From contig JANORP010000436.1 in NCBI GenBank assembly GCA_031415375.1, positions 1 to 11,266 on the forward strand: a stretch of DNA of 11,266 bases, given 5' to 3'. Of the stretch, positions 1 to 6,933 are shown piece by piece (the first letter of the stretch is position 1; each line of letters begins with the position of its first letter). A program made the translations under genes and the position numbers. Under the pieces are notes generated by a model. The model had not been told where the DNA came from. It made no database searches and saw nothing but the letters and a program-made list of their open reading frames with translations. This stretch comes from JADKCL01 sp031415375. Lineage in GTDB: Bacteria; Bacteroidota; Bacteroidia; J057; JADKCL01.

Positions 1-49
1 TGGCAGTTGGCAGCTCCTACAACTGCTAACTGCTAACTGCCAACTGCTA
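1..49. repeat. Inverted array of tandem heptamers
   Basis: On the plus strand four 7-base units AACTGCT, AACTGCT, AACTGCC, AACTGCT run in tandem from 21 to 48. Two units in the opposite orientation (GGCAGTT, GGCAGCT) lie at 2-15. Positions 3-13 and 37-47 form a perfect 11-bp inverted repeat, extended by a G-T and a T-A pair to 1-13/37-49, so the segment can fold into a hairpin. It begins 7 bases after the stop codon of the minus-strand gene at 57-923. No T-run follows in the minus direction, so it does not look like a classical intrinsic terminator. It may continue left of the window. Confidence 0.75.
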
Positions 50-56
50 CCTATTT

Positions 57-923
57 TCACAGTTCAACGAGTCTCCCATAAGTCTCAGGCCTACGGTCCC
101 TGAAAAATTGCCATGTGCTGCGCACTTCATCGATCATGTCGAGGTCAAAGTCGGCGATGAGCAATTCATCGTCATATTCGCTGGCCTGTGCGAATATTTG
201 TCCGCGTGGATCGACGAAGTAGCTCGTGCCGTAAAATCTGCCAAGGTCCCAAGGCTTCTCTGTGCCAACGCGGTTGATGCAGCCCATGAAATAACCATTG
301 GCAGCAGCGTGTGCGGGTTGCTCGAGTTTCCAGAGATATTGCGACAGGCCGGCGACTGTGGCGCTGGGATTATAGACAATCTCTGCCCCATTGAGGCCGA
401 GGCAGCGTGCCCCGTCGGGGAAGTGGCGGTCATAACAGATATAGACGCCGACTTTTGCGTAGGCCGTCTGGAAGACGGGATAGCCCATATTGCCAGGGCG
501 AAAGAAAAATTTCTCCCAAAATCCACTTGTGTGGGGGATATGGTTTTTGCGGTATTTGCCGAGGTATTTGCCATCTGCATCGATCACAGCGGCCGTGTTG
601 TAGAGGAAGCCTGCGCTTTCCTTTTCATACACGGGCACAATGATCACCATATTGTATTTTTTGGCGTAGGCGGCGAGGCGCTCTGTGGTAGGGCCTGGAA
701 CGGCCTCTGCGCTGGCATACCAGGCCTTGTCTTGCCCTGGGCAGAAATAGGGCGTGTTGAAAATCTCCTGCAGACACAAGATCTGCACCCCCGCTTGACC
801 AGCTTGGTCGATGTAGGGCAGGTGTTTTTCATACATCGCTTCCACGATCTGCGCAATCGTGCCCTCGCCCTCCGTCATGGGAAGGCTCATCTGGATCAGT
901 CCTGACTTTACATTTCTAGGCAT
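57..923 (-). CDS. Nitrilase-superfamily amidohydrolase, probable beta-ureidopropionase
   Basis: A 288-residue carbon-nitrogen hydrolase spanning the whole single-domain fold. The catalytic Glu-Lys-Cys set is visible: Glu53 in LCLQEIF, Lys126 in YRKNHIP and Cys163 in YICYDRHFP; Glu137 in FWEKFF fits the second conserved glutamate. The stretch from Cys163 on (GARCLGLNGAEIVYNPSATV) and CINRVGTE at 215-222 resemble beta-ureidopropionases, which hydrolyse N-carbamoyl-beta-alanine to beta-alanine, CO2 and ammonia in reductive pyrimidine breakdown. N-carbamoylputrescine amidase is the main alternative. No signal peptide, so cytoplasmic. The start is an ATG at 921-923, directly before the first beta strand (VKSGLIQM), with a GGAG about 9 bases upstream. 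Pyrimidine-catabolism partners are not in the window but could lie beyond the left edge. I see no clear promoter of its own; it lies about 300 bases downstream of the receptor gene on the same strand. Confidence 0.88.
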   Translation of the reverse strand: MPRNVKSGLIQMSLPMTEGEGTIAQIVEAMYEKHLPYIDQAGQAGVQILCLQEIFNTPYFCPGQDKAWYASAEAVPGPTTERLAAYAKKYNMVIIVPVYEKESAGFLYNTAAVIDADGKYLGKYRKNHIPHTSGFWEKFFFRPGNMGYPVFQTAYAKVGVYICYDRHFPDGARCLGLNGAEIVYNPSATVAGLSQYLWKLEQPAHAAANGYFMGCINRVGTEKPWDLGRFYGTSYFVDPRGQIFAQASEYDDELLIADFDLDMIDEVRSTWQFFRDRRPETYGRLVEL

Positions 924-1068
924 ATATCTTTACTCCGTTTAACGAATGATCTCATTTAGATTGGAAGTTTGGAGGTTTTTGGGAGAAAAGCAAGTTTTGG
1001 ATAGATCGTTGATGGCTTTCGTGCGAAATGCAGTAGGTGTCCCCAGATTTCTTCCCAACCAAAGTGAT

Positions 1069-1131
1069 CAGAATGTACAGAATTGGCAGAATTCACCTTG
1101 ATGTTGAATTCTGCCAATTCTATAGATTCTG
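1069..1131. repeat. Long hairpin, copy 1, built of 9-base units
   Basis: Positions 1079-1095 and 1105-1121 form a perfect 17-bp inverted repeat around a 9-base loop (CCTTGATGT). The stem resumes further out: CAGAAT at 1069-1074 pairs with ATTCTG at 1126-1131 across a partly paired 4-by-4 internal loop. Each arm is a run of 9-base units: AGAATNNNN three times on the left, AATTCTNNN-like three times on the right. Copy 2, 94 bases to the right, has the same layout. Confidence 0.85.
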
Positions 1132-1171
1132 CGAAATGCTCGCTTTTACGACTGATTCCAAGCCATTTTTA

Positions 1172-1216
1172 CAGAATTAGGAGAATTCACCAAGATGTTG
1201 AATTCTCCTAATTCTG
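1172..1216. repeat. Long hairpin, copy 2, next to the receptor stop codon
   Basis: Positions 1172-1189 and 1199-1216 form a perfect 18-bp inverted repeat around the 9-base loop CCAAGATGT. The segment 1170-1226 aligns to 1076-1132 with 9 mismatches in 57 positions. The four stem differences form two compensatory pairs: G-C to A-T (1085/1115 versus 1179/1209) and C-G to G-C (1087/1113 versus 1181/1207). It begins 10 bases after the stop of the receptor gene in the direction of transcription. No U-run follows, so a role in 3'-end protection or factor-dependent termination is more likely than intrinsic termination. That role is an inference. Confidence 0.85.
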
Positions 1217-1226
1217 AAAATTCTGC

Positions 1227-3866
1227 TCAGAATTTCCACTGCAACCTCGCAAACAACAGGCGTCCATTGAAGCCCATTTGCACAGGATCCCAGCGGCCAC
1301 CCGATTCGGTGTCGATGTTTTGGATCGTGGGCAATGCATTGGTGATATTGCTGCTGCCGACGACGAGGCGCACTTTTTCAGTGATGCTGTAGCCGACGGC
1401 CAAGTCGGTCGTCAACCTTGCTTGATAGACATCGTCCAAGCCAGCCCAATCGACGAGGGTCACGCCACCAAACTGTACCAATCGCAGGTTCACATTGAAG
1501 CGATTGATTTTGTAGTCGAGGGTCAAGTTGACTTTGAAGGGAGGGGCAGAGGCGAGCAAAAAAGCTTTTTCGCGTGCACCAAAGTATGTGTCTTCTTGGC
1601 CTTCAAGCGCTGCGGAGGTATGGATGCTGCTCAGTGTCATCTTGTTGATATTGGCAGCGATCGATGCTTGCAGCCTGCCTGGGCCGAACAAGGTGGTGTA
1701 GGTCGCGATGATATCTACGCCCATCGTTTTGGTATCGAGGGCATTCGCGAAGAATTGCGCACCCACGACATTGAGCTTGTTCAACTCGGTTTCCCAAGGC
1801 AAGTTCACGTGGCCCGAGTCGGTATTGGGGGCAAATGTACCTGTCAAGACGATGCGGTCACGCACGTTGACGAGATAACCATCTACGGTGATGGAAAGCG
1901 ACTTGAGCGGCTTGGCGGTGAAGCCAAAGCTGAAGGACTGCGAACGCTCAGGTGTGAGGTTGCCGATGCCGAGTGCATTGGTGATGTTGCTGTTGTTTTT
2001 GGCGAGAAACTGGTCTTGGATCACGCCACCGACCACGTTGGTGTAGGTGGAGTTGAAATTGAGTTGTGCCAATGAGGGTGCACGGAAACCGCTGTTGGCG
2101 GAGCCTCTGAAGGCCAACCACGGGGTGACTGCATAGCGCGTGGCCACCTTGTAGGTGCCTACATTGCCAAAGTCGCTGTAGCGCTCGCCACGCACGGCTG
2201 CTGCGACAGTCCAACCCTTCACAATATCGGCCTCGACATCAAAATAGGCACCGAGATTGGTGCGGAATACATTGAGGGCATTGGAGGGCTGAAAGCCTGG
2301 AAAACCCTGTGAACCTGCTGATGCACCGAGGATATCGTAGGGGGTGACGACATTGTTGATGACGGTGTCGATCACGCCATAGTTGCGGTAGGAGGCCTCT
2401 TCGCCCGCATAGATACGGTAGTTGTCGATGCGGTATTCAGAGCCAAAGGCGACGTTCACGCCTTGCAAGGCCTCTTTGAAATTGCGGGTGAAATTGAGGC
2501 CCGTCGTATTTTGTGTCTGGCCAAATCCGCCAGCATCAAAATTGGTGGGGGACTTGGTGCCGAGCGAGGAGTTGAGGCTACCATCGACGGTGTAATGAAA
2601 TGTGTTGTCGCCGATGGTATTGTTGAAATCCACGCTCCAGTCGCCCACGGTGCCACGCACGCCCGTGGAGATCGATTTATCGACAATATTGGAAAGGATA
2701 TGTGGGTCGAATCCGTTGGGGTAGATCGCAGGCACGTTGCGGCTGTCGCTTGAGTCGCGGGTCCAGGCATAGGCATCGCCCTGCCTGAAGTTGTAACCAC
2801 CAAAGGAATAAAACTCTGCGCTGCCCTTGATGGGGATCATCGCATTGAAGAAGGCATTGAAATTGTTTTGCTCTGCGTCGCCAAATTGGCGGCGGTAGTG
2901 CAAGGTATCATTGCCGGCAGCATCGAGCATGCCCGATGTGCGGTAGGTGTGGCCACGGTGCAGGTAGTCGAGGGTCACATTCACAAAGCCACCGTCCCCG
3001 ATGCCAAAGCCGTAATTGCCATTGAGGTTGTAGTTGATGCCATCGATGTTTTCATTGATCCCCGTGCCGCGACCGCTGAAGGCACTGTTTTTGGGATAGC
3101 CACCGACATTGAGGTTCCCGGTAAACTCATCGGTGTTTTGCTTGAGCACGATATTGATCACACCTGCGATGGCGTCTGAACCATATTGCGCAGCTGCACC
3201 GTCGCGCAATATCTCGATGCGCTCGATGGCTGCGGCAGGAATCGTATTCAGGTCAGTGCCCGTGTTGCCGCGCCCGCGTGTACCGTAGAGGTTCACGAGG
3301 GAGCTTTGATGGCGGCGCTTGCCATTGATCAAGACGAGGGTCTGATCGGGGCCAAGGCCGCGCAGCGTTGCAGGGTCGATGTGGTCGGCTCCATCGGCAC
3401 CCGATTGGCGGTTGGAGTTGAAGGAGGGCGAGACAAATTGCAGCACTTGGTTCAGGTCCATCTGCCCTGTCGAGCTCGTGACCGAGGCGATCGGAATGAT
3501 CTCCACGGCTGTCGCTGTTTCAGTGGCAGAGCGGTTGAGATTGCGTGTGCCTACGATTTCCATGCCCGAGACATTGTAGCTCTTGTCTTCCAAGGTCAGG
3601 TCGAGGACCGTGTTCATGCCTGGTTTCACCTCTTGGGTTTCGTAGCCCATCATGGAGATGACGAGCATGGATTTGTCGTCGCGATAGGTGATCTTGAAGG
3701 TGCCATTCCCATCGGAAATCGTACCATTATTGGTTCCTTTTTCAACTATGGTCGCGCCCGACAGCGGCTCACCATTAGCATCCTTGAGGTTGCCTTGCAG
3801 AGTCGTCTGGGCGATTGCGATGAGCCCGACCATTTGCATAGCCAATACGAGTAGGAGTTTTTTCAT
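1227..3866 (-). CDS. TonB-dependent outer-membrane receptor
   Basis: An 879-residue receptor, counted from the ATG at 3864-3866. It opens with a signal peptide (MKKLLLVLAMQMVGLIAIAQ). A carboxypeptidase-regulatory-like beta-sandwich follows at about residues 23-96 (GEPLSGATIVEKG, MMGYETQEV), common in Bacteroidota receptors. The plug domain spans about 115-243 and includes LRGLGPDQTLVLINGKRR and IERIEILRDGAAAQYGSDAI. The rest is a 22-strand-type beta barrel ending in the aromatic terminus LQWKF. Such proteins import siderophores, vitamins or saccharides across the outer membrane using TonB energy; the substrate cannot be read here. No SusD-like partner is adjacent, so a SusC role is unlikely. 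The frame stays open upstream to a TTG at 3993-3995, but that extension precedes a perfect signal peptide and runs into the MITE-like element, so the internal ATG is preferred. A promoter candidate lies at 3938-3967. Confidence 0.93.
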   Translation of the reverse strand: MKKLLLVLAMQMVGLIAIAQTTLQGNLKDANGEPLSGATIVEKGTNNGTISDGNGTFKITYRDDKSMLVISMMGYETQEVKPGMNTVLDLTLEDKSYNVSGMEIVGTRNLNRSATETATAVEIIPIASVTSSTGQMDLNQVLQFVSPSFNSNRQSGADGADHIDPATLRGLGPDQTLVLINGKRRHQSSLVNLYGTRGRGNTGTDLNTIPAAAIERIEILRDGAAAQYGSDAIAGVINIVLKQNTDEFTGNLNVGGYPKNSAFSGRGTGINENIDGINYNLNGNYGFGIGDGGFVNVTLDYLHRGHTYRTSGMLDAAGNDTLHYRRQFGDAEQNNFNAFFNAMIPIKGSAEFYSFGGYNFRQGDAYAWTRDSSDSRNVPAIYPNGFDPHILSNIVDKSISTGVRGTVGDWSVDFNNTIGDNTFHYTVDGSLNSSLGTKSPTNFDAGGFGQTQNTTGLNFTRNFKEALQGVNVAFGSEYRIDNYRIYAGEEASYRNYGVIDTVINNVVTPYDILGASAGSQGFPGFQPSNALNVFRTNLGAYFDVEADIVKGWTVAAAVRGERYSDFGNVGTYKVATRYAVTPWLAFRGSANSGFRAPSLAQLNFNSTYTNVVGGVIQDQFLAKNNSNITNALGIGNLTPERSQSFSFGFTAKPLKSLSITVDGYLVNVRDRIVLTGTFAPNTDSGHVNLPWETELNKLNVVGAQFFANALDTKTMGVDIIATYTTLFGPGRLQASIAANINKMTLSSIHTSAALEGQEDTYFGAREKAFLLASAPPFKVNLTLDYKINRFNVNLRLVQFGGVTLVDWAGLDDVYQARLTTDLAVGYSITEKVRLVVGSSNITNALPTIQNIDTESGGRWDPVQMGFNGRLLFARLQWKF

Positions 3867-3937
3867 TGTACGCTGAAGTGATTGGTGTTCAATAGTATCA
3901 TTGCCAACAAGCAGCGGTAAATCAACCACTGTGAATG

Positions 3938-3967
3938 CAATGTAAACTTTTTTCAGGGAAGCAGCAA
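3938..3967 (-). promoter_or_regulatory. Candidate promoter of the TonB-dependent receptor
   Basis: Read on the minus strand this is TTG (3965-3967), 20 bases, then TACATTG (3938-3944). It matches the Bacteroidota -33 TTG / -7 TAnnTTTG pattern, one T short. It would give a leader of about 65 bases before the ATG at 3866. A second -7-like octamer, TACTATTG (minus strand, 3890-3897), has no well-spaced TTG. The repeated element at 3975-4128 ends 7 bases upstream of the -33 box. Confidence 0.45.
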
Positions 3968-3974
3968 TAGTCCA

Positions 3975-4128
3975 ATGCCTACGAGTGTAGGACAAATTCG
4001 CTAAGTGCTTGTTTCGTGAGCCCCCGCTCTCTGAGCGGGACAGGCACGGCTCACGAAAAGGTCATCCGCCGTCGGCGGACAGAGGCTCCCGCTTCAAATT
4101 TCCGAATTTGTCGTACACCCATGCCTAC
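3975..4128. mobile_element. MITE-like element with terminal inverted repeats and 8-bp target duplication
   Basis: The direct repeat ATGCCTAC occurs at 3975-3982 and 4121-4128. Abutting it on the inside are 18-bp terminal inverted repeats, 3983-4000 and 4103-4120 (reverse complement), sharing GNGTGTANGACAAATTCG with two differences. The 138 bases between the duplications are too short for a transposase, so this would be a non-autonomous element. The interior is highly structured: 4012-4022 pairs with 4048-4058 (11 bp), enclosing 4023-4029/4033-4039 (7 bp); further hairpins are 4065-4070/4074-4079 and 4095-4100/4105-4110. IS families making 8-bp duplications include IS1595, IS66, IS256 and ISAs1; I cannot assign one. 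It sits between the end of the UPF0158-like gene and the receptor promoter. Confidence 0.75.
4012..4058. repeat. Nested hairpin inside the MITE-like element
   Basis: TTTCGTGAGCC (4012-4022) pairs perfectly with GGCTCACGAAA (4048-4058). Directly inside, CCCGCTC (4023-4029) pairs with GAGCGGG (4033-4039) around a TCT loop, leaving an 8-base bulge at 4040-4047. On single-stranded DNA or RNA this makes a coaxial 18-bp stem. Its role is unknown. Confidence 0.8.
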
Positions 4129-4144
4129 CTGATGGCAAACGCAT

Positions 4145-4597
4145 TCAAATCGATTTCCAAGCCTGCAAATGTTCGCGCACATGCATGCACAAGCGTTGCA
4201 TTTTGAAGGCATACCATTTTTTGCGATCTGCACCCGCGTCATCAACCTCATCCTTGAAATTGGCAAATAGTCGCCGACCTTTGAGGGCGCGCAACAGTCG
4301 CTCTTGCAAGCGCTTGTCGTTTACTTGCTCCGCAAAGTCCTGCATGACTTCGAACGACTTGCGGCTGTCCATCGGGGTGATTTCTCGCCATGCGTGCAGC
4401 ACTATTGTGTATTTGGCTTTTTCAGCTTTTCGTTCGTGGACCTCAAACTCGGAGAAAAAATCTTCGCGATCCGCATCTGGGCCATCGAAATCTGGGTACT
4501 GGGCAAACTCGCCCGTCTCGGGATGAATGAAGCATCTCAATCCGCTATCGAGCGAATCCGCGATTTCCTTGATGAGGGCGTTGGACAATGGTTCCAT
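4145..4597 (-). CDS. UPF0158-like protein of unknown function
   Basis: A 150-residue acidic protein without signal peptide or membrane segment, so probably cytoplasmic. It resembles the uncharacterised family UPF0158 (PF03682): DSGLRCFIHPETGE at residues 17-30, W70 REITPMDSRKSFEVMQDF, then LLRALKGRRLFANFKDEV at 101-118 and KKWYAFK at 126-132. These match the family pattern of a tryptophan and serine-rich turn followed by a GRRPFxxFK-like motif. No biochemical role is known for the family. The start is the ATG at 4595-4597; an in-frame TTG at 4610-4612 would add five residues but has no better upstream signal. The gene begins 48 bases after the stop of the beta-helix gene on the same strand, so read-through is possible, although a hairpin and a weak promoter-like motif lie between them. 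The MITE-like element starts 16 bases past its stop. Confidence 0.72.
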   Translation of the reverse strand: MEPLSNALIKEIADSLDSGLRCFIHPETGEFAQYPDFDGPDADREDFFSEFEVHERKAEKAKYTIVLHAWREITPMDSRKSFEVMQDFAEQVNDKRLQERLLRALKGRRLFANFKDEVDDAGADRKKWYAFKMQRLCMHVREHLQAWKSI

Positions 4598-4612
4598 GAC
4601 GAAATTTTCCAA

Positions 4613-4640
4613 TTTCTATTGTTCTTCCAAACAATAGAAA
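4613..4640 (-). terminator. Hairpin between the beta-helix gene and the UPF0158-like gene
   Basis: TTTCTATTGTT (4613-4623) and AACAATAGAAA (4630-4640) form a perfect 11-bp stem with a 6-base loop, 5 bases after the stop of the gene at 4646-6856. No U-run follows on the minus strand, so it may act as a weak terminator, an mRNA 3'-end protector or a leader structure for the UPF0158-like gene. A promoter-like TTG (4657-4659), 20 bases, TATTGTTTG (4628-4636) overlaps one arm. Confidence 0.45.
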
Positions 4641-4645
4641 CTCAG

Positions 4646-6856
4646 TTATTGCACGACAATCCGCTGGACGAGGTAGCCTTCTTGCAACTGCATTTTGAGC
4701 AAATATACCCCCTTGCTCAGCTCGGATACGGGCAGGTCGATCACGGTCGTACCTGCGGGAATGGTATGCAGCATGCAGCGTCTGCCGTCCAATGCCCAGA
4801 TTTCGAGCTGGCCTTTGCCGCGATTTGCACTTGGCAATTGGATGTGCAATACATCGTGGGCTGGGTTGGGAGATACCGCAATATAGCCTTGGGGCAGAGC
4901 CTCTAGGCGTGCAATCGTCGTGACGGTATAGGGTGAGGAAGTGCCAGAGCAGCCTGCTGAGTTGGTGACGGTGACGGTGTAATTTCCATTGCCGACTGGG
5001 GTCCAGGAATTGGAGGTCGCGCCAGGGATGGCATTGCCGTTGAGGTACCATTGAAAGCTGGCGAAATTGCCTGTTTGCAACACCTGTCCATTAAGGGAAA
5101 TGACGGGGCTGGGCGGCGTCGAAAGCGTCACGATGATGGTGTCCTGGCTTACACAGCCGTTGGCGGCGGTGGCTTGCACAGAATAGGTGCCGGCAGCACC
5201 AAATATTGCGGTGGCGCCAGATTGCCCGTCACTCCAGAGATAGCTCGCATTGTTGCCGGTGGCAGTGAGCGTGATGCTGCCGCCTTGGCAGAGCACTGTG
5301 GGACCCGTAATATTGACGCTGGCTGGGAGCGCGCTCACGGTCGCACTCACTTGACCGCGGCAGCCTGCGGTGTCGCCTACGATCACGGTGTACGTGCCGG
5401 ATGAACTTGTGCTGATCATTGGCACGGTGCTGCCATTGGACCACAGGAAGGTGTTGCCGCCGACAGCCGTAAGATCGACCGAGCCTCCTTGGCAAAATGA
5501 TAGTGGACCCGATGCATTGATGGTCGGCGTGAGCAGGCAATAATTACCTTCATAAGCCCCAATGTCCACCAAGCCATCGTAAATGCGGGTCAAGCTGTCC
5601 AAATCGTAAAGATAGGTGCCTTGGACATAAGAATTTTGGCCGGCGTTAATCACCGGGGAGAAGAGGGCGACGTGGTAGTCGTTGGTGCTGCCATCAAAGG
5701 GTGTATTGAGGGCGCTATTGGGGTTGATGAATTGCGGATTGACCGTCAGGATTCCCGGCACAGTATTTCCATTGTAGGAATAGCCGCCCTGCACGAGGCA
5801 TTTTGAGACATTGGGACAGGTCGCTAGCAGTTGGTCGATCGCATCATTGCCCCATACAATCGAATTGCGGATGGAACCTTCGCCATTCATCGCGACGGCA
5901 GAGGAGGTCGAGCCGTTGTTGATCGTTTTGTTGTGGGCGATGGTGCAATTGATGATTGCGTTGGAGTGGTTGTTGGAAAACGTGCTCACACCGACGCCAC
6001 CTTGATGGTCACTTTGATTGCCGATGATCAGCGAATTGGAAATGGTAAATGTCGGGTAATCATACCCTCTGACGCCTCCGCCGGTGAAAGCCTCATTGCC
6101 TGAGATGATGCAGCGGTCGATCATGGTGATGCCGTCAGTGAGCCCAAATCCGCCGCCGGAGCTGTTGCAATGGTTGTTGGAGACTTTGCAGCCTCTGGCA
6201 ATCAATGTGCCAGTGCGAATCGCGACGCCGCCTCCCCAGGAGTCGGCATTGTTGTATTCGATATTGCAATTGAGCAGGGTCAGGATGCCGGTCCCATCCT
6301 GAAACACGCCACCGCCGCCGTACTCGGCATAGTTGGTGAGGATCGCGCAGTTGGCAATCGTAGGGCTACCGTCCTTGTTGTAGATGCCGCCGCCCGAGTC
6401 TTGTTGGATGCCGTCGGCATAGCCGCCGATCACCCTGAAGCCATCGAGGCGGGTATTGTTGGCGCAGTTGAACGTGGTCACGACGTTCCAGCAATTGTCG
6501 CTTACGTTCACCAGCGATCCGATTTCGCCGCTCAGGGTGGTCACGTTGTTCACCCAATCACGCTGACTCAGCTGCGTCTCGGTGCCATTGAAGCCGCCAT
6601 AGAGCGCGACACCGCTTTTCAAATCAAAGGAATAATATTGGTTGGTCGTCGTTGTGGGTTTGTAGGTGCCTGCAGCGACCCAGATTTGGTCGCCGACCAC
6701 CGATAAACCGATGGCGGATTGCAAATCTGTGTAGGCGTCGGCCCATGAGGTGCCGTTGTTGGCACCGGTTGCGTCGTCATTGACATAAAAGATGACGGCT
6801 CGCAGGGGCGATATCCCCAAAAGGAGCAAGGACAAAAGGAGTATAGCGTTTTTCAT
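4646..6856 (-). CDS. Secreted beta-helix protein with Ig-like repeats and T9SS type A sorting domain
   Basis: A 736-residue protein with a signal peptide (MKNAILLLSLLLLGISPLRA). Residues about 22-435 look like a right-handed parallel beta helix: GGG-rich turns recur at 155, 181, 208, 234, 259 and 286, with 25-27 residue spacing (GGGIYNKDG, GGGVFQDG, GGGVAIRT, GGGFGLTD, GGGVRGYD). The helix closes with SPVINAGQN and DIGAYEG, typical of pectate-lyase-like or polymorphic-outer-membrane-type surface proteins. Three Ig-like modules follow at about 441-508 (FCQGGSVDLTA), 512-577 (LCQGGSITLTA) and 583-645. A T9SS type A C-terminal domain spans about 658-736 (ISVSPNPAHDVL-like start, KGVYLLKMQLQEG near the end), directing outer-membrane export and surface anchoring. 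I see no catalytic residues to claim lyase activity; adhesion or a structural surface role is equally likely. A TTG-N20-TAATTTG promoter candidate lies upstream. Confidence 0.9.
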   Translation of the reverse strand: MKNAILLLSLLLLGISPLRAVIFYVNDDATGANNGTSWADAYTDLQSAIGLSVVGDQIWVAAGTYKPTTTTNQYYSFDLKSGVALYGGFNGTETQLSQRDWVNNVTTLSGEIGSLVNVSDNCWNVVTTFNCANNTRLDGFRVIGGYADGIQQDSGGGIYNKDGSPTIANCAILTNYAEYGGGGVFQDGTGILTLLNCNIEYNNADSWGGGVAIRTGTLIARGCKVSNNHCNSSGGGFGLTDGITMIDRCIISGNEAFTGGGVRGYDYPTFTISNSLIIGNQSDHQGGVGVSTFSNNHSNAIINCTIAHNKTINNGSTSSAVAMNGEGSIRNSIVWGNDAIDQLLATCPNVSKCLVQGGYSYNGNTVPGILTVNPQFINPNSALNTPFDGSTNDYHVALFSPVINAGQNSYVQGTYLYDLDSLTRIYDGLVDIGAYEGNYCLLTPTINASGPLSFCQGGSVDLTAVGGNTFLWSNGSTVPMISTSSSGTYTVIVGDTAGCRGQVSATVSALPASVNITGPTVLCQGGSITLTATGNNASYLWSDGQSGATAIFGAAGTYSVQATAANGCVSQDTIIVTLSTPPSPVISLNGQVLQTGNFASFQWYLNGNAIPGATSNSWTPVGNGNYTVTVTNSAGCSGTSSPYTVTTIARLEALPQGYIAVSPNPAHDVLHIQLPSANRGKGQLEIWALDGRRCMLHTIPAGTTVIDLPVSELSKGVYLLKMQLQEGYLVQRIVVQ

Positions 6857-6885
6857 GGAATGGTAATGAAGGCTAAATGAGCCGA

Positions 6886-6915
6886 CAAATTACGGATTCC
6901 ACTTGGAATTGGCAA
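6886..6915 (-). promoter_or_regulatory. Candidate promoter of the beta-helix gene
   Basis: On the minus strand TTG (6913-6915) is followed after exactly 20 bases by TAATTTG (6886-6892), close to the Bacteroidota -33/-7 consensus. The start codon at 6856 would follow a leader of about 22 bases. It sits in the 77-base gap between two same-strand T9SS genes, where I see no strong terminator (only a 5-bp ATTCC/GGAAT hairpin at 6896-6909), so both co-transcription and separate initiation are possible. Confidence 0.42.
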
Positions 6916-6933
6916 CCTTCATGGGCATTTGAC

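Larger units (their letters stand above)
924..1226. other. Intergenic region with two long hairpins
   Basis: This 303-base gap lies between the end of the TonB-dependent receptor gene and the start of the amidohydrolase gene, both on the minus strand. It holds two related inverted repeats (listed separately). No ORF with recognisable content and no TTG-N20-TAnnTTG promoter were seen upstream of position 923. The segment 960-1065 shows nothing I can name. Confidence 0.6.

Noticed and set aside
1..49. CRISPR-like array
   Set aside because: The repeats are only 7 bases, contiguous without spacers and inverted around a centre.
108..905. Long plus-strand ORF opposite the amidohydrolase gene
   Set aside because: It is fully antisense to a gene with intact catalytic motifs and its translation shows no recognisable domain; GC-rich codon positions keep the opposite strand open.
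1278..2075. Plus-strand ORFs opposite the receptor gene (also 2463-2753, 2868-3179 and 3186-3854)
   Set aside because: All are shadows of the receptor reading frame, with compositions unlike real proteins and no family motifs.
1227..3866. SusC of a polysaccharide utilisation locus
   Set aside because: No SusD-like gene or glycan-active enzymes are adjacent, and the plug lacks typical SusC-family context here; a generic TonB-dependent receptor is the safer call.
3867..3995. A 43-residue N-terminal extension of the receptor starting at a TTG
   Set aside because: The internal ATG starts a textbook signal peptide; the extension would bury it, covers the candidate promoter and begins inside the terminal repeat of the inserted element.
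4646..6856. Annotated enzyme function (pectate lyase) for the beta-helix protein
   Set aside because: The repeat pattern supports the fold only; no lyase active-site residues can be pointed to.
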